Part shown: positions 33,213 through 42,089 of the stretch, one piece after another
Position numbering within the stretch: the first letter of the stretch is position 1
How the letters are laid out: each line of letters begins with the position of its first letter
Origin: JAOUEA01 sp041287635
GTDB taxonomy: Bacteria; Actinomycetota; UBA4738; HRBIN12
Length of the DNA stretch: 64,000 nt
Direction of reading: 5' to 3'
Assembly (NCBI GenBank): GCA_041287635.1
Contig: JBGGNG010000152.1
Location: 1-64,000, forward strand
Notes under the pieces: generated by a model
The model's input: only the letters and a program-made list of their open reading frames with translations
Databases searched by the model: none
Told to the model about the DNA's origin: nothing
Program-made: the position numbers and the translations under genes

Positions 33213-35021
33213 CTAGGGCACCCGAACGCCGGGCACGTTCCGTTCGAGGAAGCCCAGGATCGCTCGCATCTGGCGGATCTCCTCGTCGATGTCGTTCGAG
33301 CCGTGGCCCGTGCCGAACAGCACGACCTCATGGGGGTGGTTGCGCTCACGGAGCTTGTCCACGAACGCCATCGCCTGGCGCAGGGGACACCGGGAGTCGT
33401 TCTCCCCGATCAGGAAGATCATCGGTGCCCGCACGTCGTCGGCGAAGTGGATCGGATTACGGTCGCGCATCAGCTCGGGCACCTGATCGGGGGTGCCGCC
33501 GAGCAGGGCCCGGTCGTACGCCTGCAGCTCGGGCGAGAGGTCCTCGTAGCCCAACTCGTAGTCGCCGATGGGGATACCGGCCACCCCGGCCAGCCACATG
33601 TCGGGGTGCTTGCAGAGCTCCATCACGGTGATGTAGCCGCCCCACGACCATCCGCCGACGACCGCACGAGCGGGGTCGCCGATGCCGCGCCCGACGAGGT
33701 CCGCCAGCCCGGCGTTCACGTCGACGAGTTCGGGGCCTCCGATGTCGCCTATCAGACGGTCGCGCCACTCGCGCCCGTACCCGGTGGACCCCCGGTAGTT
33801 GACCATGCCGACCGCGAACCCCATGTCGACGTAGGCCAGCACCTCGGGATCCCAGGCGTCGGTGTCCTGCCCGGTTGGCCCCCCGTGCACGAGCATCACC
33901 ACCGGGAACGCGCCGTCGCCTTCGGGCGTGACGTAGAACCCGTGCACTCGATCGCCCTCGCCGTTGTCGAAGTGCCATGAGTGGAACGGCCGGCCGGCCG
34001 GCGCGCGATCACCGTCGGCCCGCACCACGTCGGCGCCGGCCGTATCGAGCGTCACCGACGACCGTTCTCCGCTCGAGAGCCGGAACCACACGTCGCCGTC
34101 GGGTCGCACGCGCGCCGCGCCGATCGTGCCGCGATCGTGCTCGATCGGGGTCAGCGAGCCCGACGCGAGCTCGTATCGGTAGAGGCGGTCACGGCCCTCG
34201 TCGTTGTGCGCGACGAGGAGCGAGGCGGCATCGGGCCACCAATCCACGGCTTCCACCGGACCGGCGAGGCCGAGATCGAGGTCGGTCCACACGCCGCTCG
34301 CGAGGTCCCAGATCGCGGGACGCTCCTCTCCCTCGCGCTCATGGGTGACGACGAGCCGTTGGTCGCCCGGCCGAGGGGACCAGCACGACGCGAGCAGCGC
34401 CATGCCCTCGTCGATCTGTTCGGCGACCGTCGCACCGGTCCGAGGATCGACGACTCGAAGCGCCGGGTGCAGGCTGTCGCCGTGCTCGGCGTGCTCGAGC
34501 GCGAGCATCGATCCGTCGGCCGAGAGCCCGCCCAGCCCCCCACGCCCGAGATCCGAGCCCCCGATGCTGATGTGCTCGGTGCTGCGCCAGATCTCCTTCG
34601 CCGGCTCGCCGTCGGCCGAGACGTACACCGCGAAGCCGTCGGCGTCGCTGATAGCGGCGGCCAGGAGCCCCGGCATCTGTGCGAGACCCTGGTTCCAGCC
34701 GGTCGGCACCCCGGCGAGGAACGGCACCGCGTCGCCACCGGAGAACGGCTCGGCGTACCACCGGCCGGCCTCGCTGCCGGTCTCGTCCTGCCAGAAGAGC
34801 ACACGCTCACCGTCGTCGGTGAGCTCACCCGCGAGCACCCCGACCGGATGGTCGGTGACCTGTCGTCGCAGGCCCGTCGCCCGGTCCCAGACGTGCACCT
34901 GATAGACGCCACTCTCCGTACTCCAGAAGACGAGGCGCTCGGGTGCCGACCGCGCCCAGCGGGGGAGGGACACGACCGGCGCGCGGAACCGACGCTCCCA
35001 GGCAGGAAGATGATCGCTCAT
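33213..35021 (-). CDS. S9-family prolyl oligopeptidase-like peptidase
   Basis: A 602-residue serine peptidase: a beta-propeller domain (about residues 30-340) and a C-terminal alpha/beta-hydrolase domain. The nucleophile elbow is VVGGWSWGGYIT (about residue 463, GxSxGG), the Asp is in GENDSRCP and the His in FGTGHGSND. Such enzymes cleave short peptides, often after Pro or with acyl-aminoacyl preference. No signal peptide is seen. The ATG overlaps the upstream oxidoreductase stop, and TAGGCT seven bases before the ATG could give an extra leaderless transcript. Confidence 0.9.
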   Translation of the reverse strand: MSDHLPAWERRFRAPVVSLPRWARSAPERLVFWSTESGVYQVHVWDRATGLRRQVTDHPVGVLAGELTDDGERVLFWQDETGSEAGRWYAEPFSGGDAVPFLAGVPTGWNQGLAQMPGLLAAAISDADGFAVYVSADGEPAKEIWRSTEHISIGGSDLGRGGLGGLSADGSMLALEHAEHGDSLHPALRVVDPRTGATVAEQIDEGMALLASCWSPRPGDQRLVVTHEREGEERPAIWDLASGVWTDLDLGLAGPVEAVDWWPDAASLLVAHNDEGRDRLYRYELASGSLTPIEHDRGTIGAARVRPDGDVWFRLSSGERSSVTLDTAGADVVRADGDRAPAGRPFHSWHFDNGEGDRVHGFYVTPEGDGAFPVVMLVHGGPTGQDTDAWDPEVLAYVDMGFAVGMVNYRGSTGYGREWRDRLIGDIGGPELVDVNAGLADLVGRGIGDPARAVVGGWSWGGYITVMELCKHPDMWLAGVAGIPIGDYELGYEDLSPELQAYDRALLGGTPDQVPELMRDRNPIHFADDVRAPMIFLIGENDSRCPLRQAMAFVDKLRERNHPHEVVLFGTGHGSNDIDEEIRQMRAILGFLERNVPGVRVP

Positions 35022-37384
35022 GACGGCGAGCCTATCGACGAAGCGGGGTCGGCGTTCCGCTTCCTTGCTCGTGCCTCTTGAAGGGCCATCCAGACCCGCT
35101 CCGAGGTGAGCGGCAGGTCGAGGTGGCGCAGGCCCCAGGGCGAGAGCGCGTCGATCACGGCGTTCTGCACCGCAGGGGTGGAGCCGATCGTCGCGGACTC
35201 CCCGATGCCCTTGGCCCCCAGGGGGTTCACGGGCGTGGGGGTCTCGGTGCGCGCCGTCTCGAAGTGGGGGAACTCGACCGCCGACGGCATCGCGTAGGTC
35301 GTGAGCGTCGACGTGACCGGGTTGCCTGCCTCGTCGTAACGGACCTCCTCATAGAGCGCCTGGGCGATGCCCTGGGCGAGGCCGCCGTGCACCTGTCCTT
35401 CCACCAACGCGGGGTTCAGCACCCGGCCGCAGTCATCGACCGCCACATGCCGCACGAGTCGCACCTCGCCGGTCTCGGTGTCCACCTCCACCACGGCGAC
35501 GTGCGCGCCGAACGGGAACGTGGAGCCGGGCTCGCGGTAGACGCCCTCGGCACGCAGCCCCGTGTCCATCCCCGGCGGCAGCGTCCGCGCGTCGTGCGAT
35601 GCGGTGGCGAGCTCGGAGAGCGAAAGGGACCGGCCGGGCGCACCGCGCACCGCGAACCCGCCACCGGGAGCCACCTCGAGGTCGTTCGGGTCGGCCTCCA
35701 GCAGATGCGCCGCGAGCGCTCGCGCCCCCTCGAGCACCTCTCCACTGCGCTCGAACACCGACGATCCGCCCGCCTGCAACGAGCGAGAGCCCCACGTGCC
35801 CGCCCCCCGCTTCACGAGTCCCGTGTCGGAATGCACCACCCGGATCGCCTCGATCGGCACCCCGAGCACCCCCGAAGCGAGCTGCGCGAACGCCGTCTCG
35901 TGGCCCTGTCCGTGCGGCGAGGTCCCCGTGATCACGGAGACCGTGCCGTCCGGATACGCCTCGACCGCGGCGAACTCCTTCGAGCTGAACGACGTGATCT
36001 CGACGTAGGTGGCGAGGCCGATGCCCAGGGCCATGTGATCGCCCCGTTCCCGTCGGGCGGCTCGCTCGGCGCGAAGGGCGTCGATCCCGGCGAGCCGCTC
36101 CGCCTCGCCCAGCGCGCGCTCGTACTCACCGACGTCGTACACGGTCCCCGACGCCGTCCGGTAGGGGAACGCCTCGGGAGGGATCAGGTTCCGGCGTCGC
36201 ACGTCGCGAGGGTCCATGCCGAGCTCGGCGGCGACGAGGTCGATCGCGCGCTCGATCAGGGCGGTGGCCTCGGGCCTGCCGGCCCCCCGGTAGGGTGCGA
36301 TCGGCGTCGCGTTCGTCACGACGCTGCGCCCCCTCGAAGCGATGCGCGGGATCGTGTAGACGCCCGCCAGCATCTCGTGCGTCGTGTTCGGCAGGAAGGC
36401 CCCGATCGGGTAGGCGCCCATGTCCGCGATCAGATCCGCCCGCAGACCCACGAGCGTGCCATCGTGTCGAGCGCCGATCTCGACGTGCTGCACCTGCCCC
36501 CGTCCGTGGGTGAGCGCGAGGAGCCCCTCCGACCGGGACTCGACCCAGCGAACGGGGCGCCCGAGCCTCGCCGCGACCGCGGCAACCACCAGGTACTCGG
36601 GGTAGACCTGCAGCTTCGCGCCGAACCCACCGCCGACGTCGGGGGCGATCGTGCGGAAGGAGTCCTTCTCCACCCCGAGGGCGTCGGCGAGGTCGTCACG
36701 GACGTCGAACGGCACTTGGGTCGAGACCCATGCCGTGAACGATCCGTCGCCGTGCGGTTGCACGGCGATCGCGTTGCCTTCCATGGGCACGGGCGCGACG
36801 CGTTGGTTCACGAACCGCCCGCGCGCCACGACGTCGGCCCCGGCGAGGACGTCGTCGTCCCATGCCGCCTCGAACGAGGCGACCACGTTCGAGCCGTGCT
36901 CGGGCCACAGGCGCGGGGCCGCCGCGTCCAGCGCCGTCTCCGGGTCGGTCACGGCGGGCAGGGGGTCGTAGTCGCCGACGACCGCTTCGGCCGCATCCTC
37001 GGCCTGCGCGAGGGTGCCGGCCACGACGATCGCGATCGCCTCACCGACGAACCGCACCAGCTCTCGAGCCAGCGCTTCGCGCCCGAAGGGCCCCTCGAGC
37101 GCATCGGTCGAGCCTTCCACCACGCCGCTCGCCGGCAGGCGATCGAGGTCGAGGTCGGCGGCGGTGAACACACCGGCTACGCCGGGCATCGCGCGGGCGG
37201 CAGTGACCTCCACGGCGTTCAGGCGTGCATGCGGCATGATGGAGCGGACGAACACGGCGCGCAGGGCGCCCTCGATCGGCAGGTTCTCCACGTACCGGCT
37301 GCGACCCGTCAGGAAGCGTGGGTCTTCAGAACGGAGGGCCGACACGCCGAACGTCGAGGGAGGCAACGTCGTCACGGGAGCCAT
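35018..37384 (-). CDS. Xanthine dehydrogenase family molybdopterin-binding subunit (orphan)
   Basis: A 788-residue large subunit of the molybdenum hydroxylase family (CoxL/XdhA-like). Features include GGGFGAKLQVYPE, PYRGAGRPEA (AYR-loop equivalent, about residue 366), GTSPHGQGHETAFAQ and the C-terminal catalytic Glu in LGAKGIGESATIGSTPA. The CO-dehydrogenase-specific AYRCSFR loop is absent, so CO oxidation is unlikely. The usual FAD and 2Fe-2S subunit genes are not adjacent. ATG 37384 is used; GTG 37399 is possible. It overlaps the S9 peptidase gene. Confidence 0.87.
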   Translation of the reverse strand: MAPVTTLPPSTFGVSALRSEDPRFLTGRSRYVENLPIEGALRAVFVRSIMPHARLNAVEVTAARAMPGVAGVFTAADLDLDRLPASGVVEGSTDALEGPFGREALARELVRFVGEAIAIVVAGTLAQAEDAAEAVVGDYDPLPAVTDPETALDAAAPRLWPEHGSNVVASFEAAWDDDVLAGADVVARGRFVNQRVAPVPMEGNAIAVQPHGDGSFTAWVSTQVPFDVRDDLADALGVEKDSFRTIAPDVGGGFGAKLQVYPEYLVVAAVAARLGRPVRWVESRSEGLLALTHGRGQVQHVEIGARHDGTLVGLRADLIADMGAYPIGAFLPNTTHEMLAGVYTIPRIASRGRSVVTNATPIAPYRGAGRPEATALIERAIDLVAAELGMDPRDVRRRNLIPPEAFPYRTASGTVYDVGEYERALGEAERLAGIDALRAERAARRERGDHMALGIGLATYVEITSFSSKEFAAVEAYPDGTVSVITGTSPHGQGHETAFAQLASGVLGVPIEAIRVVHSDTGLVKRGAGTWGSRSLQAGGSSVFERSGEVLEGARALAAHLLEADPNDLEVAPGGGFAVRGAPGRSLSLSELATASHDARTLPPGMDTGLRAEGVYREPGSTFPFGAHVAVVEVDTETGEVRLVRHVAVDDCGRVLNPALVEGQVHGGLAQGIAQALYEEVRYDEAGNPVTSTLTTYAMPSAVEFPHFETARTETPTPVNPLGAKGIGESATIGSTPAVQNAVIDALSPWGLRHLDLPLTSERVWMALQEARARKRNADPASSIGSPS

Positions 37385-37414
37385 GCTCCCAGAGCGCACA
37401 CGCGGGAGGGATCA

Positions 37415-38551
37415 GTCACGCGACGACATCGCAGGACCCTCGGCATCGCCGCGGCGGCGATCGTGATGGCGACGACGCCGATGGCCCCGGCCTTCGCCGG
37501 TAGCGCGCCGTCGGTCCGGGTGGTGACCGTCGCCGAGCTCGAGCAGCCGGTCGGCTTCACATTCGCTCCCAACGGACGCATCGTCTACCTGGAACGAGCG
37601 ACCGGCGCCGTGCGCTCGCTCGACCCCCGCACCGGTCGCGATCGGCTCCTGCACCGCATCACCGGCGTGAACAGCGACGGCGAGCGAGGCGCGCTGGGGG
37701 TCGCCCTGCACCCTCGGTGGCCGCGTGAACCCTGGGTCTACGTCTACGTCTCGAGGGCCCCGGCCGGCGGCGAACTGCGGAACCAGCTGCTGCGCCTGCG
37801 CATCCGCGACGGCCGGTCGGTCTCGCGGGAAGTGCTCCTGAACTCGCCGATCGGCGGCCGCGCCAACCACAACGGCGGTCGCGTCGCGTTCGGCCCCGAC
37901 GGCAAGCTCTACGTCGTGATCGGCGACGGAGGCGAGGACCCCGGCACCGCACAGACGATCGTCGACGAGCCTCGCGGGAAGATCCTTCGCCTGAACCCCG
38001 ACGGCTCGGTGCCCGCCTCGAACCCGTTCGCCTCGCCCGTCTGGTCGTTCGGTCATCGCAACTCGATCGGCTTCGCCTTCGACCCCGTCACCGGGCGGTT
38101 GTGGGAGAGCGAGAACGGTCCCGAGTGCAACGACGAGTTGAACCGCATCGTTGCGGGCGGGAACTTCGCCTGGGGTCCCTCACAGGACTGCGGCACGCCA
38201 TCGATGGTCGAGGACACGAACCGCGACGGACCCGACCCCCGGCGCCTGCCCGAGTTCACGTTCGCCGAGACCGTGGCCGCGACCGGCGTCGCGTTCTGCG
38301 ATCGGTGCGGACTCGGCGCTCGCTACGACGGCACGATGCTCGCGGGCTGCTCGAACGGCACCTGCAAGGCGACCGTCGGGCCCGTGATGCACGTCCCGCT
38401 CACGTCCGGGCGCTGGTCGTTCGCCGGCCCGCCGGCCGAAGTTCCCCTGACGAACCACGACGGCGCGGTGTATTCCATGGAGGTCGCGCCCGACGGTCGG
38501 ATCTACTTCAGCGACGGAGAGGGCATCTACCGGCTGAGGCCTACCGGCTGA
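37415..38551 (+). CDS. Exported PQQ-dependent aldose sugar dehydrogenase-like protein
   Basis: A 378-residue beta-propeller protein of the glucose/sorbosone dehydrogenase (YliI-like) family. Motifs include GERGALGVALHPRW, HNGGRVAFGPDGKLYVVIGDGG, GKILRLNPDGS and GHRNSIGFAFDP. The start is problematic: a signal peptide begins VTRRHRRTLGIAAAAIVM and cleaves near AFAGS, and GGGAGGG lies five bases upstream, but the codon there (37415) is GTC. No ATG, GTG or TTG in frame fits. Either a noncanonical start or a base change is involved. It is divergent from the molybdenum hydroxylase gene. Confidence 0.82.
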   Translation, partial: VTRRHRRTLGIAAAAIVMATTPMAPAFAGSAPSVRVVTVAELEQPVGFTFAPNGRIVYLERATGAVRSLDPRTGRDRLLHRITGVNSDGERGALGVALHPRWPREPWVYVYVSRAPAGGELRNQLLRLRIRDGRSVSREVLLNSPIGGRANHNGGRVAFGPDGKLYVVIGDGGEDPGTAQTIVDEPRGKILRLNPDGSVPASNPFASPVWSFGHRNSIGFAFDPVTGRLWESENGPECNDELNRIVAGGNFAWGPSQDCGTPSMVEDTNRDGPDPRRLPEFTFAETVAATGVAFCDRCGLGARYDGTMLAGCSNGTCKATVGPVMHVPLTSGRWSFAGPPAEVPLTNHDGAVYSMEVAPDGRIYFSDGEGIYRLRPTG

Positions 38552-38606
38552 GGCCGGCATGAGGCCCGCCGACCCACCGATGACGCACGAGGAGGCCGAG
38601 GACCCG

Positions 38607-39716
38607 ATGCACATCCGAGCCGCGAAGACGCTCGCAGGAGCCCTGACGATCGTGCTCACCGCCGCCCTGATCGCCTCCGTGGTCGCCGGCTCCGCCGCGG
38701 CTGGAGCCGGCGTCGGCACGGTGAAGGTGGCGGACGGACTGAACGGACCCGCCGCGTTCACGTTCACGCCCAAGGGCACGATCGTCTACCTCGAGCGGGC
38801 CACGGGTGTGGTTCGCTTCCGCAACCCGACGACGGACTTCGACCGCCTGTTCTTCCGCATCCGCGGTGTGAGCGGCGCTGGCGAGCGCGGCGCGCTGGGG
38901 GTCGCGCTGCACTCGCGCTGGCCCGAGAAGCCTTTCGTCTACGTCTACGTCACGCGACGCGCCGACGGCAGGCTCCGCAACCAGATCGTGCGGATCCGCG
39001 ACCGGGGAGGGAGGGGCGCGGGACTCACGACGATCCTGGCGACCCCCGCGAGCTCCAGCCCGTACCACAACGGCGGCCGCATCATGTTCGGCCCCGACGG
39101 CAAGCTCTACGCGATCGTCGGGGACGGCCACAACGCGAGGAACGCTCAGGACCGCACGGGGAACCTCCGCGGCAAGATCCTGCGCATGAACCCCGACGGC
39201 TCGGTGCCCGGCACGAACCCGATGATCGGAGGGCGGCGCAGTCGCATCTTCGCCTACGGCATCCGCAACTCCTTCGGCTTCACGTTCGACCCCGCGCAGG
39301 GGAACCTCTGGGAGACCGAGAACGGCTCGGAGTGCTACGTCGAGATCAACTAGTTGCAGCCGGGCGACAACTACGCCTGGGGACCGGGTCAGAGCTGTCC
39401 CGACACGAACCAGGACGGACCCGAGCCGCGCCGTCAACCCGAGGTGACCTTCTCGAACACGATCGGCATCACCGGCGCCGCTTTCTGCGACGGCTGCGGC
39501 CTCGCCGGACGTGATGGCGACCTGCTGTTCGGCGCGTGTTGCGACGGCGGTCTCGTGCGCCGGGTCTCGCTCGACGCCGCGCGCGACGACGTCGTCGGCG
39601 GCCCGATCACGATGCTGGACGCCCCCGGAGGATCGGTCTACTCGATGGAGGTCGGCCCGAACGGGAGCATCTACTTCAGCGACAACGACTCGATCTATCG
39701 GCTCCTCGACGCTTAG
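38607..39716 (+). pseudogene. PQQ-type sugar dehydrogenase paralog interrupted by in-frame TAG
   Basis: A tandem paralog of the preceding gene with a signal peptide (MHIRAAKTLAGALTIVLTAA). It is 370 codons long but has a TAG at 39351-39353, after codon 248. The frame continues perfectly with LQPGDNYAWGPGQ, the same place as VAGGNFAWGPSQ in the neighbour, and runs to 39716. EIN-stop-LQPGDN suggests a CAG (Gln) to TAG change. Without suppression a 248-residue fragment lacking part of the propeller is made. ATG 38607 follows GAGGAGG. Confidence 0.8.
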
Positions 39717-39805
39717 GCGGCCGCAGGGAGCCGATACCCAGAACGGCCGGCCGGGAGTAGGCTCGATGGGAGCCGGGACCGCCCGAGACCCTCCGGGGGT
39801 GAGCG

Positions 39806-39955
39806 ATGGACATCGGACAGCCAAAGCGGATCATCGAGATCGAACCGGCGACGCTGCCACTGCCGGGAGAGATCGAGCCCGACCCCGAGGCCGAACCCGC
39901 GGTTCGGCCCGCCCGCGAGCCGGAGCCGGCCGTTCCCGAACGTCGTCCGTCGTGA
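39806..39955 (+). CDS. Small Pro/Glu-rich protein
   Basis: A 49-residue protein starting MDIGQPKRIIEIEPATLPLP and continuing as a Pro/Glu/Ala-rich disordered tail. The MDIG.P.RIIE.EP opening occurs in short actinobacterial ORFs of unknown role. GGGGGTGAG precedes ATG 39806. Its stop overlaps the GTG start of the next gene, so the two are coupled. Confidence 0.6.
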   Translation: MDIGQPKRIIEIEPATLPLPGEIEPDPEAEPAVRPAREPEPAVPERRPS

Positions 39956-40527
39956 ACCATCGGTCCGCGACGCTCGAGGGTCTCCCCACCGACGTTCGCG
40001 CCGAGCCGATCGTCGCGTGGCGTGCGTGGGCCCTGACGGGCCACCGCGACGGCACGGGCCTGTTGCTGCGACCCGTCGCCAAGCGCGCTCGTCTCTGGCG
40101 GCCTCGCGAGATCGTGGAAGCCTCATGCCGCACGTCTCGTCGGCACGAGGCTCCCGACCCCCGGTGCACGTGCGGGCTGCACGCCACGCACACGATCGAC
40201 CCGCTCCGTCGCACCAGGTCCCCCGCCGTGCTCGGACGTGTCGCGCTCTGGGGTCGAGTGGTCGAGCACGAGCACGGGTTCCGCGCGCAGTACGCCTATC
40301 CACAGCGGCTGCGGTTGATCTGTCAGTTCTGCTTCTGGATGAGCGAACCACGTCGGTCGACGCCCGACCACGTCGGCTGGTTCCCGCACGACGAGCTGAT
40401 CCCCGTCTGCGAGGAGCACCTGGCGGTCGCTCGCCGCAACGGTGTGTCACCGCGGCTCGTGCTCCCCGCCCCAGAGGTGGTCCAGCGGCTGCGCGACACC
40501 TACACCGTGGACCCGCTGGCGGTCTGA
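39952..40527 (+). CDS. Cys-rich protein of unknown function
   Basis: A 191-residue protein starting at GTG 39952, overlapping the previous stop (GTGA). It contains IVAWRAWAL near the N-terminus, DPRCTCGLHA (about residue 71), LWGRVVEHEHGFRAQYAYPQ, then CQFC and CEEH, suggesting metal-binding sites. This arrangement is known from uncharacterised actinobacterial and phage proteins. No catalytic function can be assigned. Confidence 0.65.
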   Translation: MNHRSATLEGLPTDVRAEPIVAWRAWALTGHRDGTGLLLRPVAKRARLWRPREIVEASCRTSRRHEAPDPRCTCGLHATHTIDPLRRTRSPAVLGRVALWGRVVEHEHGFRAQYAYPQRLRLICQFCFWMSEPRRSTPDHVGWFPHDELIPVCEEHLAVARRNGVSPRLVLPAPEVVQRLRDTYTVDPLAV

Positions 40528-40528
40528 G

Positions 40529-41110
40529 CTACCGCCCGTCCCTCGCCGCCCGCTTCCGCGCGGCCGTGCGGGCGAGCCGATCTCGCAGATCAGCGGCCTG
40601 ACGGGCGACGTCATCGGTGGGTTCGGAGGATTGGGGCTCCGCGTCGTCGTGGCCCGCCGGCTCGGGCGACGCGCCGAGCGCCGGAGCGATCTCGCCGCGC
40701 GTCGCAGCCTCGATCCGCGCGCTGATCTCATCGAGCCGGCGCTCAGCGTCACGAACCCGGCGCTCGGCGTCCTCGACCCGGCGTTCGAGCGGGGCGAGCG
40801 ACGCCAGGCGGTCGCGGATCAGTCGCTCACGCTCCTCGGCTTCTGATGCTCTTGCGATCGACACGTCGCGCTCGTGCGCGACCTCGACGAGTGCCATCGC
40901 CGCGTCGTCGGCGGGTGCGGCAGCGGCCACGGGCGCAGGAGCGTCAACGGGCATGTCGGCTCCGACGCGGGCCACGATGTCGGCCTCGACGGGCGGTTCG
41001 ACGGACGGCTCGACGGACGGCTCGTCGCTCGCCGGCGAGCCAGACTTCGAGCCCCGAGACCGGAACCATCGCCCCGCAGGACGTTTGGGATCCTCCATGA
41101 CCTGCATCAT
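40529..41110 (-). CDS. Coiled-coil protein of unknown function
   Basis: A 193-residue protein. Residues 25-70 are Pro/Ala/Val/Glu-rich (repeats of EPSVEPP). Residues about 75-135 form a coiled coil (RDRLASLAPLERRVEDAERRVRDAERRLDEI), and the end is basic. No domain is recognised. ATG 41110 gives the longest form; ATG 41098 (MEDPKRP) is a plausible alternative. It ends two bases from the convergent gene at 40527. Confidence 0.6.
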   Translation of the reverse strand: MMQVMEDPKRPAGRWFRSRGSKSGSPASDEPSVEPSVEPPVEADIVARVGADMPVDAPAPVAAAAPADDAAMALVEVAHERDVSIARASEAEERERLIRDRLASLAPLERRVEDAERRVRDAERRLDEISARIEAATRGEIAPALGASPEPAGHDDAEPQSSEPTDDVARQAADLRDRLARTAARKRAARDGR

Positions 41111-41268
41111 CGGCCGCCAGGTCGCGTTCCTTCACCCTTCGCCGATCCCCATCGGATTGGCTCTCGACGTGACGGACGTCACCGACCCACCTCGCCCGGC
41201 CGGCTCAAGCTACGAGGACTCTCCTCCGATACCGAGACGGAACCCCCTGACGGAGAAGCTCGCAGTCC

Positions 41269-42075
41269 ATGACGTCCCCCCGATCGATCCGCCATGCCCT
41301 GACGGTCGTCACGCTCATGACGGCCGTGCTCATCCCTGCCGTGCCCGCGCACGCCCGCTCGGTGCTCGAGGGCGAACTCGCCGAACGCTCCGCGATCATC
41401 GACTCGATCGAGCAGATGCGCGACCGTCGGGGTCGCAGCGTGACCCGCATGCGCTCCGTGATCGCCGATACCTCACATCGATTGCGGCATATGCCGAGCC
41501 GGGTTGTCATCGCGAACCCTGAGCGGTTCCTGCATCTGCGCAGGGAGCTGCGCCAGCAACGCGATGAGGCGGAACGCCGTATCGAGCGGTCGGGGCGGTT
41601 CGTCGAGCGGCGCATCGGCGCGCTGCAAGCGCGCCGCCGAACGATCGACGCCTGGGTGGCGACCTGGGGCATCTTCGAGCACTGCCCGATCCGCGGGTGG
41701 CACTCGATCTCCGACAACTTCGGCATCACGGTGCGGCTCCCGGGGGTGCCCGTCCATCGACACATGGGCAACGACATCCTCGCCGCCGCAGGTACACCCA
41801 TCGTGGCGCCGTTCGACGGGTACGCGACGGCTTCGACGGGTGTGCTCGGAGGCCTCGAGGTCCGTGTCAGCGGGGCTCGAGGGTACGTCTACAACGCGCA
41901 TCTCTCGTCGTATGGCACGCTCGGCCAGGTGAGCGCCGGAACCGTGATCGGCTACGTCGGTGCGACCGGCGATGCGACCACTGCCCACGACCACCTGGAA
42001 TGGCACCCGAACGGCGGGTTGGCCGTCGATCCCTACCCGTACCTGGTCGTCAGCTGCGACGCGGCCGCCCAGTAG
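41269..42075 (+). CDS. Secreted M23 (LytM) family peptidase
   Basis: A 268-residue exported protein: signal peptide (to about residue 28, AHA), a coiled-coil region (about 35-120) and a C-terminal LytM domain. The metal ligands appear as HMGND (about residues 165-169) and HDHLEWHP, the latter being the HxH motif. M23 enzymes cut peptidoglycan cross-bridges or act as regulators. It is a paralog of the gene at 54351, with the same layout. Zn ligands are complete, so activity is plausible. Confidence 0.88.
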   Translation: MTSPRSIRHALTVVTLMTAVLIPAVPAHARSVLEGELAERSAIIDSIEQMRDRRGRSVTRMRSVIADTSHRLRHMPSRVVIANPERFLHLRRELRQQRDEAERRIERSGRFVERRIGALQARRRTIDAWVATWGIFEHCPIRGWHSISDNFGITVRLPGVPVHRHMGNDILAAAGTPIVAPFDGYATASTGVLGGLEVRVSGARGYVYNAHLSSYGTLGQVSAGTVIGYVGATGDATTAHDHLEWHPNGGLAVDPYPYLVVSCDAAAQ

Positions 42076-42089
42076 TCCGTGACGGACTA
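42073..42089. terminator. Short hairpin joining two convergent stop codons
   Basis: A 7-bp stem (TAGTCCG at 42073-42079, CGGACTA at 42083-42089) with the loop TGA. The TAG stops of both convergent genes form the outer ends of the arms. It is short but compact and positioned as a bidirectional terminator. Confidence 0.45.

Noticed and set aside
35018..37384. Carbon monoxide dehydrogenase (CoxL)
   Set aside because: The active-site loop AYRCSFR is absent, being PYRGAGRPEA instead, and no coxMS genes lie nearby.
35078..37414. Long plus-strand frame upstream of the PQQ-type gene
   Set aside because: It is antisense to the molybdenum hydroxylase, whose motifs are clear; its product is a low-complexity Arg/Gly/Pro-rich chain.
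39730..39745. GGGTAT on the minus strand
   Set aside because: No GTTT at 15-17 bases and no minus-strand gene downstream within reach.
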